NCBI RefSeq assembly: GCF_036763085.1
Contig: NZ_JBAIYU010000032.1
Location: forward strand, 1-64,000
Origin: JBAIYU01 sp036763085
Lineage (GTDB): Bacteria; Bacillota; Negativicutes; DSM-1736; Dendrosporobacteraceae
Reading direction: 5' to 3'
Length of the DNA: 64,000 bases
In this document: positions 51,676 through 58,900 of the stretch, piece by piece
How the letters are laid out: the number at the start of each line of letters is the position of its first letter
How positions within the stretch are numbered: the stretch's first letter is position 1
Position numbers and translations under genes: made by a program
Notes under the pieces: generated by a model
Told to the model about the DNA's origin: nothing
Database searches by the model: none
Seen by the model: only the letters and a program-made list of their open reading frames with translations

Positions 51676-52779
51676 TTATGATAAACTTTTTAAAAAATCT
51701 TCATAACTAAATTCTCGAATAACCTCTAAAGTACCATCCAGCCTGCGAACGGCAATAGCAGGCATCTGCAATCCATTAAACCAGTTTTTCTTAACCATAG
51801 TATAACCAGCTGTATCAGCAAATCTTATTTCACTGCCAATTTCCAGCTTGTCCTTAAAGTTAAATGTTCCAAACACATCTCCAGCTAAGCAGGATCTTCC
51901 AGCTACCATATATTTATGCTCTCCTGCATCACTGTCATTAACTTTAGCTGATAGTCTATATATTAGAAGGTCTAGCATATGTCCTTCAACAGAAGCATCA
52001 ACAATTGCAATATCCATCTCATTGTGAACCAAGTCAACTACGCTGGTCACTAATTCACCAGCCCCAGTAATAGAGCTTTCTCCTGGTTCTAGGTAAACTT
52101 GTACATTAAACTTAGCTGAAAAATCGGCTAGTTTCTGGCTAAACTTTTCAACTGGGTAACCCTCTTTGGTAAAATATAGTCCACCGCCTAAACTAACCCA
52201 ATCTACTTGTTTGAGCATCTCGCCATAGCCTTCACTTAAAAGATCAAGCTGCTGGGAGAACTTCTCAAAATCGTCGTTTTCACAATTATAGTGGAACATT
52301 AAGCCGTCTAGAAGATGAAGCCTTTTAGCTATTTCATCTTTATCCACTACACCCAATCGTGAATATTTGCGAGCAGGATCAGCTAAATCAAAACCGGAGT
52401 TACTAATGCCTGGGTTTGCCCTTAGTCCAATCTTTTTACCTTTTACAACATCATAATATTTCTCTAATTGGGATACTGAATTAAAAATTACTTTATCGGC
52501 GAACTCGGCAACAGCTTTTATATCCTCTTTTGAATATCCAACACAATATGCATGTGTTTCTTTACCGAATTTTTCAAAGCCCAGCCTAGCTTCATAAAGC
52601 GAGCTGGATGTTGTTCCGTCCATGTATTGTTGCATCAAGTCAAATACACACCAAGTTGAAAAACACTTTAATGCTAATACTGACTTTGCCCCTGAAAGCT
52701 GTCGCACTTTCTGTATGATCTCTAGATTGCGCAGCAATTTTTTCTCATCAATAAGATAATACGGAGTGGCAATTTTCAT
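51676..52779 (-). CDS. nspC: Carboxynorspermidine/carboxyspermidine decarboxylase
   Basis: A 367-residue PLP-dependent enzyme of the alanine racemase-fold (group IV) decarboxylases. The PLP lysine is Lys38 in SVLALKCFSTW. Other features are the SSLYEARLG loop, HYNCEN, GGGLYFTKEGYP and the cofactor/substrate loop GRSCLAGDVFG (Cys and Asp of the active site). It completes the aspartate semialdehyde-based polyamine route used by many anaerobes and gut bacteria in place of S-adenosylmethionine decarboxylase. AGGAG precedes the ATG. It is the first gene of the pair. Confidence 0.92.
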   Translation of the reverse strand: MKIATPYYLIDEKKLLRNLEIIQKVRQLSGAKSVLALKCFSTWCVFDLMQQYMDGTTSSSLYEARLGFEKFGKETHAYCVGYSKEDIKAVAEFADKVIFNSVSQLEKYYDVVKGKKIGLRANPGISNSGFDLADPARKYSRLGVVDKDEIAKRLHLLDGLMFHYNCENDDFEKFSQQLDLLSEGYGEMLKQVDWVSLGGGLYFTKEGYPVEKFSQKLADFSAKFNVQVYLEPGESSITGAGELVTSVVDLVHNEMDIAIVDASVEGHMLDLLIYRLSAKVNDSDAGEHKYMVAGRSCLAGDVFGTFNFKDKLEIGSEIRFADTAGYTMVKKNWFNGLQMPAIAVRRLDGTLEVIREFSYEDFLKSLS

Positions 52780-53250
52780 TTTTAACGCTCCTATCTATAA
52801 AGAAAACACGCTTGTGACAAACCTTATGCATCCATAGCCGCGATTTCCTTTATTAATGTAAGAAAGTTTATACATTACGTATAATAAGTCCACTTTATCT
52901 TCTTTGTAATCGGGTGATACATCTATAGTATTATACACCTGCTATAAATGAATTTCTTTGATATTTATTGTGTTTTGCTAACTTATGTTTTTCTACGAAA
53001 CTAATAATAGCAAAAACAAGCGCATTTGTCGATAATTCTTTAAAAACAATCAAAATTTCGATTTAAATGTCGCTTTCCGCTCAAATAGTTTGCTTTACTA
53101 ATTCAGAAAGTAGTAAAGACGGAATTTTCCACAAATATTACTAAACGCTCCTAAATATAAATTACTAGAAAAAGGCGGGCGAATATACTATATTTATATC
53201 AACCTCAATAACGAGGTAAAATATGCTATAATTTAAATCGGTGATGAAAA
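52780..53250. other. Divergent intergenic region, promoters only
   Basis: These 471 AT-rich bases separate nspC and ung. A TATAAT at 53227-53232 lies 18 bases before ung and may be its -10 box. On the other strand a GTGTATAATAC segment near 52932-52942 could be an nspC -10 region. A 40-codon frame from the GTG there has no ribosome site, so I leave it out. No known riboswitch is recognised. Confidence 0.4.
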
Positions 53251-53925
53251 ATGACTATTTTTAAAAATGACTGGCACAATCTTTTAAAAGATGAGTTACA
53301 AAAAGACTATTATTTAAACTTAAGACAATTTTTAATTAACGAATATAAGACAAAAACGGTTTATCCTGATATGTATGATATTTTTAACGCTCTTCATTAT
53401 ACTGCATATACAGATATCAAAGTAGTAATATTAGGACAAGACCCCTACCATGGGCCTAATCAAGCTCATGGTCTTAGCTTTTCAGTAAAACCTGGAGTTG
53501 CTACACCACCATCGTTACTTAATATTTATAAAGAGCTCCGAGATGATTTAAATTGCTATATTCCTAATAACGGCTATTTGATCAAATGGGCTAACCAAGG
53601 TGTACTTTTGCTCAATACAGTCCTTACCGTAGTAGCTGGGCAGCCTACCTCACATAAAAAAATTGGCTGGGAATACTTTACCGACAAAGTAATCAGCTTG
53701 CTGAATGAAAGAACTGATCCCCTTATATTCATTTTATGGGGAAGTCATGCTCAATCAAAAACAAGCCTTATTACAAATAAAAATCACCATATTATTAAGT
53801 CTCCTCATCCCAGTCCGCTTTCCGCGAGCAGAGGCTTTTTCAAAAGCAAACCTTTTTCAAAGACAAATAATATCCTTGTCTCTCTGGGGAAAAATACTAT
53901 AGATTGGCAAATTGACAATATATAA
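53251..53925 (+). CDS. ung: Uracil-DNA glycosylase (family 1)
   Basis: A 224-residue enzyme that removes uracil from DNA. Family motifs are all present: catalytic VILGQDPYHGPNQAHGLSFS (Asp/His, about 62-82), GVLLLNTVLTV, LWGSHAQSK, and the minor-groove loop HPSPLSASRGFF (about 187-198). Length is standard. The ribosome site is weak (CGGTGA), seven bases before the ATG. Single gene with its own terminator. Confidence 0.95.
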   Translation: MTIFKNDWHNLLKDELQKDYYLNLRQFLINEYKTKTVYPDMYDIFNALHYTAYTDIKVVILGQDPYHGPNQAHGLSFSVKPGVATPPSLLNIYKELRDDLNCYIPNNGYLIKWANQGVLLLNTVLTVVAGQPTSHKKIGWEYFTDKVISLLNERTDPLIFILWGSHAQSKTSLITNKNHHIIKSPHPSPLSASRGFFKSKPFSKTNNILVSLGKNTIDWQIDNI

Positions 53926-53926
53926 G

Positions 53927-53974
53927 TTTATACTGGGGTGCTCTGATTTTTGGTATCAGAAACCCCAGTATAAA
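53927..53974. terminator. Terminator after ung
   Basis: TTTATACTGGGGT/ACCCCAGTATAAA outer arms with an inner CTGAT/ATCAG stem lie between converging genes. Confidence 0.85.
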
Positions 53975-53977
53975 TCA

Positions 53978-54184
53978 CTAATCTTTATTAATATGCTGCT
54001 TAATTGCTTCTAGAAATTCTTCTTCTGTATCTTTTATAACTAACTCGTCATTTATATAGCCAAAACTTTTATTTTCGTGCTGACCACATTCACCAATACA
54101 GTCTACTTCTATATCATTTTCATTTAATATAGCTGTGATTTTTTCAAGATCAACGTTTGAACAAGTTGGACATACTCTAATCAT
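53978..54184 (-). CDS. DUF1450 (YuzB-like) small Cys protein
   Basis: A 68-residue protein with MIRVCPTCSNVDLEKI and DCIGECGQHENKSFGYINDELV. The paired CPTC and CxxxC-like cysteines and the KSFGYI-ELV segment match the DUF1450/YuzB family, thioredoxin-like small proteins that may bind an iron-sulfur cluster. The exact role is unknown. GGAGGAAG precedes the ATG. Single gene. Confidence 0.8.
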   Translation of the reverse strand: MIRVCPTCSNVDLEKITAILNENDIEVDCIGECGQHENKSFGYINDELVIKDTEEEFLEAIKQHINKD

Positions 54185-54274
54185 AACTCTTCCTCCTAAA
54201 ATACATATTTAAATTTAGTATTCTCGTCGCTTAACTCGTTATGCGTTTTTCAGACAAACTATCTGTTAGTACAA

Positions 54275-54300
54275 AAAGGGCACCTATCTAGGTGCCCTTT
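54275..54300 (-). terminator. Terminator after the ASCH gene
   Basis: AAAGGGCACCTA/TAGGTGCCCTTT perfect arms with a 2-base centre, with T/A runs on both sides. Confidence 0.85.
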
Positions 54301-54302
54301 TG

Positions 54303-54650
54303 CTAATCTACTATTTCGGAAAAGTGAATCACGGAAACAGTATCTTCAATATATATTTTTCTTTCATATATTTTTTCAAATAGGGTAACTAATTCATCAA
54401 TAGTTTTAACATCTGGATTTTGATGCCGCAGCTCTTCCTTTGTTATCTCAGAAAAAGGCTTTATCAGCACTCTGTCAATGATTGCTTTATATAATTTTTT
54501 CTTCGGGCCATATTTGTTGCCGAAAGTAATCCATACAATCGAATTCTCCGGATATATATCCCTTTTATCTCCCAAACGAATTGTCGTAGTTTTCTCACGA
54601 GTCAGTAAGATTTTTTCGTTATGTGCTGAAATAAAGTTTAATGCAAACAC
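54303..54650 (-). CDS. ASCH-domain protein (PUA-like fold)
   Basis: A protein of about 115 residues. ALNFISAHNEKILLTREKTTTIRLGDK is the ASCH signature in which K-T-x-T-I-R follows a beta strand, and GNKYGPKKKLYKAIIDRVLIKPFSEIT follows as the rest of the barrel. ASCH domains bind RNA or act on modified nucleosides; some are N4-acetylcytidine hydrolases or nucleases. I prefer a GTG at 54650 with AAGGAG eight bases upstream; a GTG at 54659 overlaps that site. Single gene. Confidence 0.75.
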   Translation of the reverse strand: MFALNFISAHNEKILLTREKTTTIRLGDKRDIYPENSIVWITFGNKYGPKKKLYKAIIDRVLIKPFSEITKEELRHQNPDVKTIDELVTLFEKIYERKIYIEDTVSVIHFSEIVD

Positions 54651-54796
54651 TATACTCACTCCTTCGTTGAAGTCTTACTATAATTATAGTGCATTAATAC
54701 CATTCCAGCAATTACCGATTATTCTAAAATTATTCTTAGTATTGTAAATAACCATTATAAATATTTCAACATGACACCGAGTTATATAACAGCCTA

Positions 54797-54827
54797 TTGA
54801 CATTAACGTTACGTAAAAGTGTATATT
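54797..54827 (+). promoter_or_regulatory. MerR-type promoter with 19-base spacer
   Basis: TTGACA (54797-54802) and TATATT (54822-54827) are 19 bases apart. The over-long spacer holds the palindromic TTAACGTTACGTAA. This is the layout that MerR-family activators untwist, and the MerR gene starts 20 bases downstream, so it is probably autoregulated. Confidence 0.8.
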
Positions 54828-54846
54828 AGCTTCAGGAGGTGAGCAA

Positions 54847-55611
54847 ATGGAATATACAGTTCAAAAACTTGGACAGCTTGCTGGCGTGAGCGGCAGGACG
54901 CTACGGTATTATGATGAGCTAGGAATATTAAAGCCAGCCCGCATTAATTCTTCAGGTTATCGTATTTACGGTGCGAAGGAAGTAGATAAACTTCAACAGA
55001 TTCTTTTTTACCGCGAGCTAGGCTTAAGTTTGGAGATCATCAAGGAGATTTTGGACTCGCCCACCTTTAATGAAACTGTTGCTCTAAAAGAGCACCGCGA
55101 AAAACTAATAGAAAAGAGAATTCAATTAGATATGTTACTTGCTAATGTAGAAAAAACAATTGCTGCAAAAGAGGAGGGAATTTATATGAATGACAAAGAA
55201 AAGTTCGAAGGATTTAAGCAAAAATTGATCGATGAAAACGAAATTAAATACGGTAAAGAAATACGCAGAAAATATGGACACGAAACTGTTAATAAATCAA
55301 ACGAAAAACTAAAGAATATGACTCCAGAAGAGTATGAAAGAATTAAAATACTTGCTAACGATGTTATAGAAACGCTGCATAAAGCCTATCTTACTGGTGA
55401 TCCTGCTTCAGACTTAGCTCAAAAGGCAGCTGATCTGCATCGTCAGTGGCTTACTTTCTATTGGGATAGTTATACAAAAGAAGCTCACGCGGGTGTTGCT
55501 CAAATGTATGTTGAAGACGAAAGATTTAAAGCTTACTATGATAAGAAACAACCCGGAACAGCCGAATTTTTAAGAGATGCAATTCTTGTTTATATCGAAA
55601 AGAATAAATAG
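54847..55611 (+). CDS. MerR-family regulator with TipAS ligand-binding domain
   Basis: A 254-residue activator. The MerR helix-turn-helix and wing fill residues 1-72 (YTVQKLGQLAGVSGRTLRYY then DELGILKPARINSSGYRIYG), a dimerisation coiled coil spans about 75-112, and the TipAS domain spans about 130-254 (ADLHRQWLTFYW, HAGVAQMYVEDERFKAYYDK). TipAS domains bind thiopeptide and other antibiotics and trigger multidrug responses (TipAL, Mta, SkgA). GGAGGTGA precedes the ATG. The only target visible is its own promoter; no efflux pump gene is adjacent. Confidence 0.93.
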   Translation: MEYTVQKLGQLAGVSGRTLRYYDELGILKPARINSSGYRIYGAKEVDKLQQILFYRELGLSLEIIKEILDSPTFNETVALKEHREKLIEKRIQLDMLLANVEKTIAAKEEGIYMNDKEKFEGFKQKLIDENEIKYGKEIRRKYGHETVNKSNEKLKNMTPEEYERIKILANDVIETLHKAYLTGDPASDLAQKAADLHRQWLTFYWDSYTKEAHAGVAQMYVEDERFKAYYDKKQPGTAEFLRDAILVYIEKNK

Positions 55612-55639
55612 TTTAAAATTTAGAATTACTCGCATAATG

Positions 55640-55687
55640 AGAATAGACAAGCAGGCCGTCACCAAACGGGGTTGCTTGTCTATTCTT
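55640..55687. terminator. Terminator between merR-type gene and ric
   Basis: AGAATAGACAAGCA/TGCTTGTCTATTCT arms with an inner GGCCGT/ACGGGG stem; converging genes on both sides. Confidence 0.85.
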
Positions 55688-55730
55688 ATTACACCTTGCT
55701 ATCTAGTTACTCTATAATAACATACGACTT

Positions 55731-56441
55731 TTATAAAGTTTCGATATGTTTTCTTAATCTTGGATGCAATATATTGTTTTCTAAATGAATGTGCTGGAAA
55801 ATATCTGATTCAAGTTCCTCTAGCTTTTTATATGTTAGTTGATAAGAAGCACACACATCGCTAGGTGGGACAAAGTTTTTCGTAATAGCTCTTAGTTCCT
55901 TTAATACTCCACCTGCAGTCTCGTGCTCATCTTCTAAATTATCAAGTATTTTTTTAATTTTAGCCAAGTCCTGGATACTACCTGAAATTTCATATTGCTT
56001 TATAACAGGATAAAGTTCGACTTCTTCGGTTATTAGATGCTGTTCAAGTTCAGTCCTTAGGGCATTGAATAGCTTGTGGATACGATACAGTTCCTGGTGT
56101 TTATCACCGTGAACTCGCAGGATTTTCAAAGCCAACTCGCCTATTGCTGGTAAGTTCTCGTAGAGATACTTATGATGCGTTTCCACTATATGATCTACTA
56201 AACTGGTAAGTGATTGCTTAGACCAATCGGTATCAGTGTAATTACGTGATGCTTTAAATTCAGCATAGGCCGAATTTAATTGTTCTAATATCTCTGCCTC
56301 ATTTAAGTTTTGCTCGACAAAAGCCTTTTCTAAGGGTCTATCACCACCACAGCAAAAATCAATTTGATATTTTTTTAATATTTCAGCCGCTTTGGGAAAT
56401 TGAACAACAACAGAACCAATCTTATCATTTTTTGTAAACAT
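55731..56441 (-). CDS. ric: Iron-sulfur cluster repair di-iron protein Ric (ScdA/YtfE)
   Basis: A protein of about 236 residues. The ScdA N-terminal domain (about 5-60) has ILKKYQIDFCCGGDRPLEKA with its paired cysteines. The hemerythrin-like di-iron domain has HIVETHHKYL, HGDKHQEL, HLITEEVELYP, EDEHETAGG and HIHLENNILHP. It restores iron-sulfur clusters damaged by NO or oxidants. AGGTGA precedes the ATG at 56441; a GTG nine bases earlier overlaps that site. A CRP/HcpR-like palindrome upstream (56530-56545) suggests activation by a nitrosative-stress regulator. Confidence 0.92.
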   Translation of the reverse strand: MFTKNDKIGSVVVQFPKAAEILKKYQIDFCCGGDRPLEKAFVEQNLNEAEILEQLNSAYAEFKASRNYTDTDWSKQSLTSLVDHIVETHHKYLYENLPAIGELALKILRVHGDKHQELYRIHKLFNALRTELEQHLITEEVELYPVIKQYEISGSIQDLAKIKKILDNLEDEHETAGGVLKELRAITKNFVPPSDVCASYQLTYKKLEELESDIFQHIHLENNILHPRLRKHIETL

Positions 56442-56502
56442 ATTCTTCACCTGACCCTCTTCTTTTTTATATTTTAATTAACCGTTTTATTCTTATACTT
56501 GT

Positions 56503-56545
56503 ATTCTAGCTGATATTTTCTAATAAGACTGTGATACTCATCACT
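56503..56545 (-). promoter_or_regulatory. CRP/HcpR-like operator and -10 box of ric
   Basis: TGTGATACTCATCACT (56530-56545) matches TGTGA-N6-TCACA in nine of ten half-site bases. On the ric strand TAGAAT (56503-56508) begins 29.5 bases from the operator centre, exactly the spacing seen at the cupin gene (15621-15663). That gives class II activator geometry. The regulator itself is not in the window. Confidence 0.6.
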
Positions 56546-56605
56546 AAACATAATTCTAACAAAACAAGTAAATGTTATAAGTAAGGTTATTAAAATATAC
56601 TGGAG

Positions 56606-57853
56606 GTGTTCAGTACGGATATAAAGCAAGAATCATTAAATTACCATAGCAAAAATAAAGGTAAACTTGAAATTGCAATTAAAGTTCCTTTGAATAATAG
56701 CAATGATTTGGGCCTTGCTTATACACCTGGAGTAGCCGAACCGTGCAAAGAAATAAAGGAAAATAAACTTTTGTCTTTTGAATATACGTGTCGAAGCAAT
56801 TTGATTGCCGTGGTTAGTGACGGCTCTCGTGTTCTTGGTCTAGGGGATATTGGTCCAGAGGCTGCAATGCCGGTTATGGAAGGCAAAGCAATTTTATTTA
56901 AGGCTTTTGCGGATGTAGACGCAGTGCCAATCTGTATTAATACTAAAGAACCAAATGAGATTATCGAGACCATAAAACGATTAGAACCTACTTTTGGTGG
57001 TATTAATTTAGAGGATTTTTCATCACCTAAATGCTATGATATTGAAGATAAATTAATCGAAATCTTAGATATACCAGTCTTTCATGATGACCAGCATGGG
57101 ACAGCTATTGCAGCCTTAGCTGCACTTATTGGTGCTTTGCGTTTTGTAAAAAAAGAGTTACGTAAAGCTAGAATTGTAGTTAATGGCGCTGGAGCTGCTG
57201 GGACTGCGATTGGAAGAATTTTAGTTTCCGCTGGCTGTGAAAATGTCATTATGCTAACAAGTAAAGGTATTTTACATCAAGATAGTCCTAACCTTGATAG
57301 AATTAAGCAGTATCTAGCAAGCGTAACTAATAAGAACGGTTTAACAGGTAACCTTGTGGAAGCTGCTAATGGGGCCGACGTACTTTTTGGTGTATCTAAG
57401 CCAAATCTCTTCACACCTGAAATGATAAAATCAATGGCAAAGGATCCTATTGTATTTGCAATGGCAAATCCAGTACCGGAGATTAGCTATCATGATGCCA
57501 TTAATGCCGGAGCACGAGTGGCCGGAACGGGACGATCTGATGCGCCTAATCAAGTCAATAATGCATCAGTATTTCCGGGATTATTCCGTGGAGCGCTTGA
57601 TGTGCGGGCAAGTGTTATTAATGAAGAAATGAAACTAGCAGCTGCGTTTGCAATAACATCACTAATTACCGATTCCGAACTGCGCGAAGATTACATTGTT
57701 CCTAATGCCATGGATCAGAGGCTGGCCCCAAGTGTTGCCGCAGCAGTGGCAAAAGCGGCAATTGATACCGGAGTTGCAAGGGTTATCGTCGATCCTGAGC
57801 TTGTCAAGAAACGTTGTTTAGAACGAACTGAAGGTAGAAATTTCTTAAACTAA
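56606..57853 (+). CDS. NAD(P)-dependent malic enzyme
   Basis: A protein of about 412-415 residues that decarboxylates malate to pyruvate. SLAYTPGVAEPC-type sequence (LGLAYTPGVAEPC) is followed by SDGSRVLGLGDIGPEAAMPVMEGK (split by position about 75-95), FHDDQHGTAIA, and the NAD-binding GAGAAGTAIG. The start is unclear. GTG at 56606 is only two bases from GGAGG, while ACG at 56615 sits at the ideal eight-base distance, where relatives have ATG before D-I-K/R. Either a non-standard ACG start or a mutated ATG is likely. Single gene with a terminator. Confidence 0.9.
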   Translation: MFSTDIKQESLNYHSKNKGKLEIAIKVPLNNSNDLGLAYTPGVAEPCKEIKENKLLSFEYTCRSNLIAVVSDGSRVLGLGDIGPEAAMPVMEGKAILFKAFADVDAVPICINTKEPNEIIETIKRLEPTFGGINLEDFSSPKCYDIEDKLIEILDIPVFHDDQHGTAIAALAALIGALRFVKKELRKARIVVNGAGAAGTAIGRILVSAGCENVIMLTSKGILHQDSPNLDRIKQYLASVTNKNGLTGNLVEAANGADVLFGVSKPNLFTPEMIKSMAKDPIVFAMANPVPEISYHDAINAGARVAGTGRSDAPNQVNNASVFPGLFRGALDVRASVINEEMKLAAAFAITSLITDSELREDYIVPNAMDQRLAPSVAAAVAKAAIDTGVARVIVDPELVKKRCLERTEGRNFLN

Positions 57854-57886
57854 ATACAATAACCTTCTGAAATATAGAAGAATTAA

Positions 57887-57928
57887 AAATACCCCTTATC
57901 TGATGATTTTCAGTATAAGGGATATTTT
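57887..57928. terminator. Terminator after the malic enzyme gene
   Basis: AAATA(C)CCCTTAT/ATAAGGG(A)TATTT arms with an inner CTGA/TCAG stem, then TTTTTG. Confidence 0.8.
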
Positions 57929-58168
57929 TGTGTTACTAGAAGAGCTTTCAAGCCAATAGTTCTCTTCTCTATACACTTAAAAGACTGCCATGTTTCATTG
58001 ATGCAATAAGCCTTATATCTGTAATATAAATCACAGACATATTTTTTAATATGCTTTATAGTAATTACAAGTAAGTTCATGGTAATGATGATTAAACCAT
58101 GATATATTATGCGAACTGGTATACAAGACATATATTAACAAAATATACTAAATAATCTGAGGTGAGTT

Positions 58169-58519
58169 ATGAAAATTGCTATTATAGTTAGGGAAGAAAC
58201 AATGCAGCGCTGTACATGCAAAGGATGTCTTAATGCATTTTTTCAGAAAAAGGATGCTTTCTCGAGATATGAAGACGATCTAACACTCGTAACTTTTACA
58301 CATGATGGCGGAGATATTGATCGTAAAATTGAAATGATGATTAAAAACGGCGTGGATGCTGTGCATCTATCTTCATGTATGCGAGGAAAATCAGCTAATT
58401 ATGAGCCTTTGGCAAAACAGCTAAGCGAATACTTCGATGTAGTTGGATATACCCATGGGCCAGAGGAAGGCAAAGAACCAAAAACATTAATCATTAATAA
58501 AGCCGATAAAATGTTCTAG
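58169..58519 (+). CDS. CGGC-domain-like protein with degenerate motif
   Basis: A 116-residue protein matching CGGC-domain (putative metal-binding) proteins: KIAIIVREETMQRCTCKGCLNAFF at the N-terminus (Cys15, Cys17, Cys20) and AVHLSSCMRGKSANYEP near 78-94. The name-giving CGGC motif is replaced by THDGGD (about residues 49-54). The loss of those two cysteines may alter or abolish metal binding. GAGGTGAG precedes the ATG. The 240 bases before it show no gene. Single gene. Confidence 0.8.
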   Translation: MKIAIIVREETMQRCTCKGCLNAFFQKKDAFSRYEDDLTLVTFTHDGGDIDRKIEMMIKNGVDAVHLSSCMRGKSANYEPLAKQLSEYFDVVGYTHGPEEGKEPKTLIINKADKMF

Positions 58520-58610
58520 ATTATCGTCGAATGTAAAAAGGAATTTAACCTTAGTGCTATGGACACTGCGTTATTCTAAAAAGATATTCTTTACAAAAAT
58601 ACAAAGCCAC

Positions 58611-58663
58611 AAATAAAAAGTAAAACAGCACATGATTTTTATGTGCTGTTTTACTTTTTATTT
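58611..58663. terminator. Long perfect terminator between the CGGC-type gene and ywbE
   Basis: Two perfect 23-base arms (58611-58633 and 58641-58663) surround a 7-base loop, with T/A runs in the arms. It touches the ywbE stop codon and can act on both strands. Confidence 0.85.
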
Positions 58664-58855
58664 CTATAGAACTTCTTGAACCCTGCCAATAATCCCATTA
58701 TCAAGCCGAACCTTGATACCTCTGTGATGAACTGCACTACTTGTTAGAATGTCTTTTACAATTCCTTCTGTAAGCTGCCCTGTTCGCTGATGCTGTTTCT
58801 GTACAATTTTGACTTTTACTCCAGGTCGTATATTCTTACGTTCTGTTCCGTTCAT
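58664..58855 (-). CDS. ywbE: YwbE-family protein (DUF2196)
   Basis: A 63-residue basic protein with NIRPGVKVKIVQKQHQRTG, LTEGIVKDILTSSAVHHRGI and KVRLDNGIIGRVQEVL. The whole length matches YwbE, a small KOW-like beta-barrel protein of unknown function found across bacteria. GAGGAAAA precedes the ATG. It lies 45 bases after the DUF4127 gene on the same strand. Confidence 0.92.
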   Translation of the reverse strand: MNGTERKNIRPGVKVKIVQKQHQRTGQLTEGIVKDILTSSAVHHRGIKVRLDNGIIGRVQEVL

Positions 58856-58900
58856 TGTTTTCCTCTACTTTCTAGCTTCCTTTTGCGCGACCTATGTATC

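Noticed and set aside
52800..52935. A 40-codon minus-strand frame beginning at GTGTATAATAC
   Set aside because: There is no ribosome site, the start overlaps a probable -10 box, and the peptide matches nothing I know.
57910..58131. A 73-codon minus-strand frame
   Set aside because: It has no ribosome site, begins within the malic enzyme terminator region and has AT-driven composition.
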